A DNA stretch of 64,000 nt from Flavobacterium sp. LC2016-23 (lineage in GTDB: Bacteria > Bacteroidota > Bacteroidia > Flavobacteriales > Flavobacteriaceae): NCBI RefSeq assembly GCF_009674775.1, contig NZ_WKKE01000029.1:1-64000 (forward strand), read 5' to 3'. Below are positions 58,868 to 64,000 of the stretch, in pieces (the first letter of the stretch is position 1; each line of letters opens with the position of its first letter). Made by a program: the position numbers and the translations under genes. The notes beneath the pieces were generated by a model. That model was given only the letters and a program-made list of their open reading frames with translations, did no database searches and was not told the DNA's origin.

Positions 58868-60115
58868 ATGAAAATACTATATAAACTGAAACAAATAGCA
58901 GTATGTGCATTTTTAGTTGCCCTCGCTTCTTCTTGTGATAATGATCTTCCGGGCGTGGGAGGTGCGGAACAAAATTACAATACGGCCTATGGTTTAATTA
59001 AAGCTAATACGAATCTGCTGCTTTTTAATAAAGCAATACAACTGGCAGGTTTGGAAGCGACTCTGAACACCACTGAAGATTTCACCTATTTTGTTCCTGC
59101 TGATGCTATTCTGGAAGCTTACCTTGTAAAAAATGGATATGTAAACGCATTGGGTTATCCCGATATCACCTTAGTGCCGGTTAATGATTTAAAACAAATC
59201 GTATTGAGCCATGTGGTAAAAGGAGTTAAAAAAAGAGTAGGTAAACTGGCTGGCGTAACTGCTGATTATCTGGAAACAGGTGAATTGACCACATTGGCAA
59301 ATGCAGCCAATCCCGATTTGTATCTGTTAAGTGTAAATGTGACAAACGGGGTTTTAAAAGTGAATGGTTCTGATAAACCTGCCACTGGTTTGGATTATTA
59401 CGGAACAAACGGTTTTGTCAATGTTTTAGATAATGTGATATCATTGTCTCCGCCTGCACCTGTTGTTTCCGCTCTTTCTCAGTCATTTGCATCACCCGGA
59501 GATGTGGTTACCATTACCGGTTCACATTTTGTAAAAGTCAAAAGTGTCAAATTTGGCGATACAGAGGCTGTATTCAAATCGATATCAAAAACAGAAATAG
59601 AAGTAACCGTTCCGGCAGATTTTGGTTCGTATGCCCTTGTAAAAGTGCAGACGGAATATGGTACATCCAATATTGCAACAATTGGGGTTAAATTTTTAGT
59701 ATATGGTGATAATTTCTCCGGATCTCCAGCGCCTGTTTCAACATGGCAATGGGGCGGAAGCGAAAATTTTCAAAGTACTGAAAATGTGAGCAGAGGAACC
59801 TATTCAATTAAGCGAACTACCGATAGCTGGAGTGGTTTGTATATGCAGTATAATGCGGTAAATGTAGCAGACTACGGCTATTTAAAATTATCAATATATG
59901 CAACAGTAAGTACCAGGGTTTTATTCTCCATCGGAGGTACAAATGATGATGATGGAAAAGCAATTGATATCAAAGCAGGAGAATGGAATAATATCTCCAT
60001 ACCCATATCAGATCTTCACCCTGAAAAATTAGGAACAACCGTAAATTCGTTGTTTATGAAAGAATATTCAGGATTGCCGGGAATCATATATCTGGATGAT
60101 ATTGGATTTTTGTAA
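58868..60115 (+). CDS. fasciclin-IPT/TIG surface lipoprotein, putative glycan-binding
   Basis: A 415-residue lipoprotein (LVALASSCDNDLPG, acidic after the Cys). A fasciclin-like domain occupies about 35-195 (LLFNKAIQLAGLEATLNTTEDFTYFVPADAIL, LKQIVLSHVVKG, GTNGFVNVLDNVISL). It is followed by one IPT/TIG domain (SPGDVVTITGSHFVKVKSVKFGD) and a C-terminal jelly-roll similar to that of the previous protein (STWQWGGSENFQS, DSWSGLYMQYNAVNVADYGYLKLSI, IYLDDIGFL). Fasciclin domains are commonly adhesive. Their combination with a glycan-binding layout in the SusE/F position is unusual. It is flanked by strong hairpins on both sides. Confidence 0.85.
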   Translation: MKILYKLKQIAVCAFLVALASSCDNDLPGVGGAEQNYNTAYGLIKANTNLLLFNKAIQLAGLEATLNTTEDFTYFVPADAILEAYLVKNGYVNALGYPDITLVPVNDLKQIVLSHVVKGVKKRVGKLAGVTADYLETGELTTLANAANPDLYLLSVNVTNGVLKVNGSDKPATGLDYYGTNGFVNVLDNVISLSPPAPVVSALSQSFASPGDVVTITGSHFVKVKSVKFGDTEAVFKSISKTEIEVTVPADFGSYALVKVQTEYGTSNIATIGVKFLVYGDNFSGSPAPVSTWQWGGSENFQSTENVSRGTYSIKRTTDSWSGLYMQYNAVNVADYGYLKLSIYATVSTRVLFSIGGTNDDDGKAIDIKAGEWNNISIPISDLHPEKLGTTVNSLFMKEYSGLPGIIYLDDIGFL

Positions 60116-60147
60116 AAAAGTATTTGTTTTATTTTGAGTTTGTTTGA

Positions 60148-60185
60148 AGTATTCCCTAATCACTCGTTAGGGAATACTTTTTTAT
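60148..60185 (+). terminator. terminator between fasciclin gene and GH27
   Basis: AGTATTCCCTAA / TTAGGGAATACT, a 12-bp perfect stem with a 7-nt loop and a T-run, 32 bp after the fasciclin gene stop and 26 bp before the GH27 start. Confidence 0.85.
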
Positions 60186-60210
60186 ACTAATTAATTTGAA
60201 TTTTTTAAGG

Positions 60211-61443
60211 ATGAAAAAGATAGTTTTAATGCTGGCCTTGAATATTTCCTGTTTAGGCTTTAGTCAGGGGAATACACATACACAAGCCGGCGGCAAATTT
60301 GAAGGTTTGGCAATGACACCTCCAATGGGTTGGAATTCCTGGAATACTTTCGGAACCAGTATCGATGAAAAACTGGTGAAAGAAACGGCAGATATTATGG
60401 TTTCATCAGGAATGGCAGCTGCCGGATACAACTATATTGTACTGGACGATGGCTGGATGACGAGGGAACGTGATGCTAACGGGGATTTAATTCCTGATCC
60501 GGTTAAATTTCCAAACGGAATAAAAGCAGTAATTGATTATGTGCACAGCAAAGGATTAAAATTTGGTTTGTACAATTGTGCCGGAACGCAAACCTGTGCA
60601 GGTTATCCGGGAACGCGCGGTTACGAATATCAGGATGCCCGCTTTTATGCCAGATTAGGAATTGATTTCCTGAAATACGACTGGTGTAATACGCAGGGAA
60701 TTACCGCCAAAGAAGCCTACACCACAATGAGCAATGCCATAAAAACAGCCGGAAGACCTATGGTTTTCAGTCTTTGTGAATGGGGCGACAATCAGCCTTG
60801 GGAGTGGGGCAAACCCGTTGGTAATCTTTGGAGGATTTCCGGAGACATTTACCCTTGCTTCGATTGTGAGTTCAAACATCCGGAAAATTGGTCCTCGTGG
60901 GGATTTATGAAAATTGTTGAAATGCGAAAAGACATTCGTAAATATTCAGGACCGGATCATTGGAACGATTTTGATATGATGGAAGTCGGAAACGAAATGA
61001 ATGATACAGAGGATAAATCCCATTTCGCCATGTGGTGCATGATGGCTTCGCCGCTTGTTGCCGGAAATGATTTTAGAAAAATGTCTAAAGAAACGCTGGC
61101 AATCCTTACCAATAAAGAACTAATCGCAGTAAATCAGGATAAATTAGGAATCCAGGGCTTTAAATATGAAGCAGAAGATGGATTGGAAGTCTGGGTAAAA
61201 CCTTTGTCAGACGGAAATTGGGCAGTTACGTTTCTAAACAGAAGTGATGTCATTAAAAAAGTTAATTTTGACTGGAAAAAACACACCATTAAAGATGCAG
61301 ATTTTGGCTACGAGGCAGATTTCGGTAAAACAGTCTTTAAGCTAAAAGATTTGTGGAAGAACAAAGAAGCAGGTTCCACAAAAAAGAATTTTGTGGCAGA
61401 TATTGCTTCTCATGATTCCGTTACATTAAGATTAATTCCGTAA
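60211..61443 (+). CDS. alpha-galactosidase, glycoside hydrolase family 27
   Basis: A 410-residue exported alpha-galactosidase with signal MKKIVLMLALNISCLGFSQG, starting at the ATG at 60211 rather than the TTG at 60196. GH27 features are MTPPMGWNSWNTFGTSID, YNYIVLDDGWMTRERD, IDFLKYDWCNT with the nucleophile Asp, RISGDIYPCFDCEF, the acid/base region WNDFDMMEVGNEMND, and ASPLVAGNDFRKM. It removes alpha-1,6-galactose from galactomannan side chains in the periplasm. Behind a terminator and 13 bp before the GH5 gene, it forms a two-gene unit with it. Confidence 0.95.
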   Translation: MKKIVLMLALNISCLGFSQGNTHTQAGGKFEGLAMTPPMGWNSWNTFGTSIDEKLVKETADIMVSSGMAAAGYNYIVLDDGWMTRERDANGDLIPDPVKFPNGIKAVIDYVHSKGLKFGLYNCAGTQTCAGYPGTRGYEYQDARFYARLGIDFLKYDWCNTQGITAKEAYTTMSNAIKTAGRPMVFSLCEWGDNQPWEWGKPVGNLWRISGDIYPCFDCEFKHPENWSSWGFMKIVEMRKDIRKYSGPDHWNDFDMMEVGNEMNDTEDKSHFAMWCMMASPLVAGNDFRKMSKETLAILTNKELIAVNQDKLGIQGFKYEAEDGLEVWVKPLSDGNWAVTFLNRSDVIKKVNFDWKKHTIKDADFGYEADFGKTVFKLKDLWKNKEAGSTKKNFVADIASHDSVTLRLIP

Positions 61444-61455
61444 ACATCAATAGTT

Positions 61456-62412
61456 ATGAAGGTAAAGAATAGATTATTTAGTATTGTTTTATTATTACTG
61501 TTTTCTTTTTCAAATGCGCAGGTTAAAACTCATGGGCAGCTCAGTGTTGTCGGAACACAATTGGTAGATCAATATAAAGATCCCATTGTTTTAAGAGGAA
61601 TGAGTTTTGGCTGGCATAGTATGTGGCCAAGGTTTTATAATGAAAAAGCCGTTAAATGGCTGCGAAAAGATTTTAATTGTAATGTTGTCCGTGCCGCAAT
61701 GGGGATTGAATTGGGGGAGATGTCTTATAGAAAGGAGCCTCAATTCTCAAAAGATAAAATTGAAGCGGTTATTAAAGGAGCCATAAAAGCTGATATATAT
61801 GTAATTGTTGATTGGCACAGCCATAATATCAATTTAGAAGAAGCCAAAGCCTTTTTTGCGGAGATATCTAAAAAATATTCAAAGTATCCGAATATCATAT
61901 ATGAGATCTTCAATGAACCCGATTATGAAAGCTGGGCTGAGGTCAAAGCCTATTCTGAAGAAGTAATTAAGGTGATACGCGAAAATGATCCGAACAATAT
62001 TATTTTGGTTGGTTCGCCACATTGGGATCAGGATGTTGACCTTGCTGCTGCAGATCCTATTTTAGGGTTTACCAATATAATGTATACAATGCACTTTTAT
62101 GCCGCAACACATGGAAAGGAGTTAAGAGACAGAACAGATATAGCAATAAGTAAAGGCCTGCCTGTTTTTATATCAGAATCTGCTGGAATGGAAGCTTCCG
62201 GTGACGGCCCTCTAAATCTAAAAGCCTGGCAGGAATACATAGACTGGATGGAAGCAAAAAAATTGAGTTGGATTACCTGGTCCGTATCTGATAAAGATGA
62301 AACCTGTTCCATTTTGAAAAAATCTGCAAAATCAGAAGGCAAGTGGAAAATGGAAGATTTAAAAGAATCCGGTAGTAAAGCTCGTGAATATCTTCGAAAA
62401 TACAATAGGTAA
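61456..62412 (+). CDS. glycoside hydrolase family 5 endoglucanase/mannanase
   Basis: A 318-residue exported GH5 enzyme (signal MKVKNRLFSIVLLLLFSFSNA). The TIM-barrel landmarks are VVGTQLVDQYKDPIVLRGMSFGW, NCNVVRAAMGIELGE, YVIVDWHSHNI, acid/base Glu in YEIFNEPDYESW, and nucleophile Glu in PVFISESAGMEASGDGP, with WITWSVSDKDETCSIL after it. The layout is that of GH5 subfamily 2-like endo-beta-glucanases rather than GH5_7, so glucomannan or beta-1,4-glucan stretches are the likely substrate. It is the last recognised enzyme of the locus, followed by a 687-bp gap. Confidence 0.9.
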   Translation: MKVKNRLFSIVLLLLFSFSNAQVKTHGQLSVVGTQLVDQYKDPIVLRGMSFGWHSMWPRFYNEKAVKWLRKDFNCNVVRAAMGIELGEMSYRKEPQFSKDKIEAVIKGAIKADIYVIVDWHSHNINLEEAKAFFAEISKKYSKYPNIIYEIFNEPDYESWAEVKAYSEEVIKVIRENDPNNIILVGSPHWDQDVDLAAADPILGFTNIMYTMHFYAATHGKELRDRTDIAISKGLPVFISESAGMEASGDGPLNLKAWQEYIDWMEAKKLSWITWSVSDKDETCSILKKSAKSEGKWKMEDLKESGSKAREYLRKYNR

Positions 62413-62526
62413 CTTATAATACCAAATTATCTGGTTTAAATAGAAACCCTGTCTTTTATCTATTGATTCATTAGCAGGGTAAAACCAATTCTTTAATTCA
62501 AATAGATTTTAAAGCTTAATGATACA

Positions 62527-62552
62527 GGCGCACAGTAGTGCGTCTTTTTTTT
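62527..62552 (+). terminator. terminator after the mannan locus
   Basis: GGCGCAC / GTGCGTC (one G-U pair) with a 4-nt loop, then TTTTTTTTG. It lies about 115 bp after the last GH5 gene. Confidence 0.75.
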
Positions 62553-62909
62553 GTCTTTAATCGAAATAAGAGCTGTTTATGAAGAGCTGTTTAGTAAGAG
62601 AAAAAGTGTTTTTGATAACTATTTTTGTAGGAATTTAGATTATCTAACTTAACGGGCTTTATTTGTTATATTAATTTTTTATTGAATATGATTTTTAGTT
62701 TTTATTTTACATAACCCCCTATTTTTTTAGGGGTATAATTTTTTTATTGACGTTTTAAGCTTGTTTTTGGCTGTTTTAAAATTGTTTTTTGGCTTAAAAC
62801 CCTTATTTTTTTTAATTTAAGGGTTGAAATGTGTTATTAAATTTTCAAAAATAATTCCGTATTAATGTCATATCACGATTATTGTTAAGCTAATTTTTGT
62901 AATCCGTAA

Positions 62910-63044
62910 TTCTTTCCTGAAAACGTCAAAAAAAGTGATGGCAGTTCTTTTACTCTCACAAAAGTTAATAAATTCGCTAATGAAAATGAGGATGTTTTTG
63001 CTGGCGCGAAAGAGGTTTTAGAAATGACTTATACTATTAAATAG
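62910..63044 (+). pseudogene. possible gene remnant without start codon
   Basis: A 44-codon open stretch between TAA (62907) and TAG (63042-63044). It reads PENVKKSDGSSFTLTKVN then KFANENEDVFAGAKEVLEM and TYTIK. Its composition looks coding (Gly, Ala, Asp, Glu present in an otherwise A/T-dense region), but there is no early ATG. It could be the decayed 3' end of a gene or chance. The rest of the 687-bp gap is very A+T-rich and holds only the terminator at 62527. Confidence 0.3.
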
Positions 63045-63099
63045 ATATATAAAAGATTAACTAACCAGAATCAATTAATAACTAAAAACCAATTAAAAC

Positions 63100-64000
63100 A
63101 TGAAAAAAGTATTTCACATTTTAGCCGCGATGTTAACAAGTTCTTTCGCTTTTGCGCAGGATGATACCGAAGCTTCAGTTTCACCGGCAACCACTTGGGG
63201 AGGATCAGCAGACGCTTACTATAAATATGATTTTTCTAAACAAATGAATGGATTAACGAGCTTTACCAACTCACAGGATTCATTCGAACTGGGAATGGCT
63301 TCAGTTCAGGCAGGTCACAAATTCGGAAAGGCTTCTGTTTTTGTAGATTTAGGTTTCGGGACCAGAGCAGAAGAGTTTTCATATAATGAAGAGAATACGA
63401 AGTTTATCATAAAACAATTATTTTTTACTTATGATATTACAGATAAATTTAAAGTAGTGGCAGGTAGTTTTGGTACACATATCGGGTACGAATTGCTGGA
63501 TGCTGTAAGCAATAAAAACTACAGTATGTCTTATGCATTTTCATATGGGCCCTTTTTTAATACAGGGGTGAAAGCGCAATATACAGCTGGTAAATTTACA
63601 GCCATGTTCGGGATTACAAACCCTACCGATTTTAAATCGGCAATGGATGCAGGATCAACTCAGAAGACCTATGTGGGTCAGTTAGGATACGTTGCTGAAA
63701 CCGGTAGTGCCTATTTAAATTTTACGTCAGGAAGTACAAATCCTATTCCGGGTACTGTAATTCCTCCGACTAACGAAAATAAAACACAAATCGATTTTGT
63801 TGCCTCAAAAACAATTAGTGATAGTTTTGGACTTGGTTTTAATGCGACTTATGCTAAAGTAAAAAATGATATAGATAGTAATTTAGATGGGGAATGGTTT
63901 TCATTAGTAGGATATGCTAATTACTCCTTTAAAGAGTCTTTAAGTCTGGCGTACAGAGTTGAATATTTTGATGCTAAAGACGCTTTGAATTTGGGAGCGC
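63100..64000 (+). CDS. outer-membrane beta-barrel porin-like protein (truncated by window end)
   Basis: 300 codons are visible before the window ends. It has a clear signal peptide (MKKVFHILAAMLTSSFAFAQ), then SPATTWGGSADAYYKYDFSKQMNGL. A run of alternating amphipathic strands with aromatic belts follows (FKVVAGSFGTHIGYELLDAV, YSMSYAFSYGPFFNTGVKA, SLVGYANYSFKESLSLAYRVEYFDAK). This matches OprO/DUF1597-like beta-barrel proteins of Bacteroidetes outer membranes. From memory, such porins often precede P-II and ammonium-transporter genes in flavobacteria, which would lie outside this window. Confidence 0.88.
   Translation, partial: MKKVFHILAAMLTSSFAFAQDDTEASVSPATTWGGSADAYYKYDFSKQMNGLTSFTNSQDSFELGMASVQAGHKFGKASVFVDLGFGTRAEEFSYNEENTKFIIKQLFFTYDITDKFKVVAGSFGTHIGYELLDAVSNKNYSMSYAFSYGPFFNTGVKAQYTAGKFTAMFGITNPTDFKSAMDAGSTQKTYVGQLGYVAETGSAYLNFTSGSTNPIPGTVIPPTNENKTQIDFVASKTISDSFGLGFNATYAKVKNDIDSNLDGEWFSLVGYANYSFKESLSLAYRVEYFDAKDALNLGA

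Overview
The window comes from a Bacteroidetes chromosome, almost certainly Flavobacterium of the F. johnsoniae type. The evidence is low G+C, a SusC/SusD pair, a type IX secretion/gliding-associated C-terminal domain, bacillithiol synthesis (BshC), many SPII lipoproteins with S-x-x-C-type lipoboxes, no Shine-Dalgarno pattern before starts, and TTTG/TAnnTTTG-type promoters. I see no rRNA, tRNA, CRISPR array, prophage or insertion sequence.

Region 1 (1-15.7 kb) is mostly housekeeping: a lipoprotein, a family 2 glycosyltransferase, a 2-oxo acid dehydrogenase E2 subunit, a DnaQ-type exonuclease, a fumarylacetoacetase-family hydrolase joined to a lone Hpt protein, CinA, the rpmB-rpmG-bL38(DUF4295)-ftsY cluster, a serine hydrolase, a DUF721 protein, Ndk, a NagX-like membrane protein and BshC. 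Region 2 (15.9-19.6 kb) is a probable RNA-repair operon: an unrecognised basic protein, an RtcB ligase, release-factor homologue PrfH and a TPR protein. It is preceded by a 28-codon ORF, a 9-bp inverted repeat around that ORF's start, and a terminator. Region 3 (19.8-33.2 kb) holds an MFS transporter, a 1352-aa type IX secreted SBBP/Ig-like protein, a radical SAM protein with a C-x4-C-x2-C cluster motif, an MBL hydrolase, a two-component system, a DUF1573 protein and two cell-wall enzymes (L,D-transpeptidase, NlpC/P60).

Region 4 (33.4-62.4 kb) is dominated by a polysaccharide utilisation locus for beta-mannan, probably acetylated galactoglucomannan. A surface GH26 lipoprotein would cut mannan outside the cell. 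SusC/SusD and two IPT/TIG lipoproteins would bind and import oligosaccharides. Periplasmic GH5, second GH26, GH27, GH97, GH3 and two esterases would trim them. A GPH symporter would import mannobiose, an epimerase would convert it to mannosyl-glucose, and a GH130 phosphorylase would yield mannose-1-phosphate and glucose. An AraC-family regulator lies between the two gene blocks. An aldo/keto reductase, a Crp-like regulator and an NADPH:quinone-type oxidoreductase sit inside this region but look unrelated. The window ends in a truncated outer-membrane beta-barrel gene.

The intergenic DNA is rich in small palindromic repeats of at least six types. The most striking is a roughly 500-bp composite array after the GH3 gene that carries decayed copies of that gene's own 3' end.
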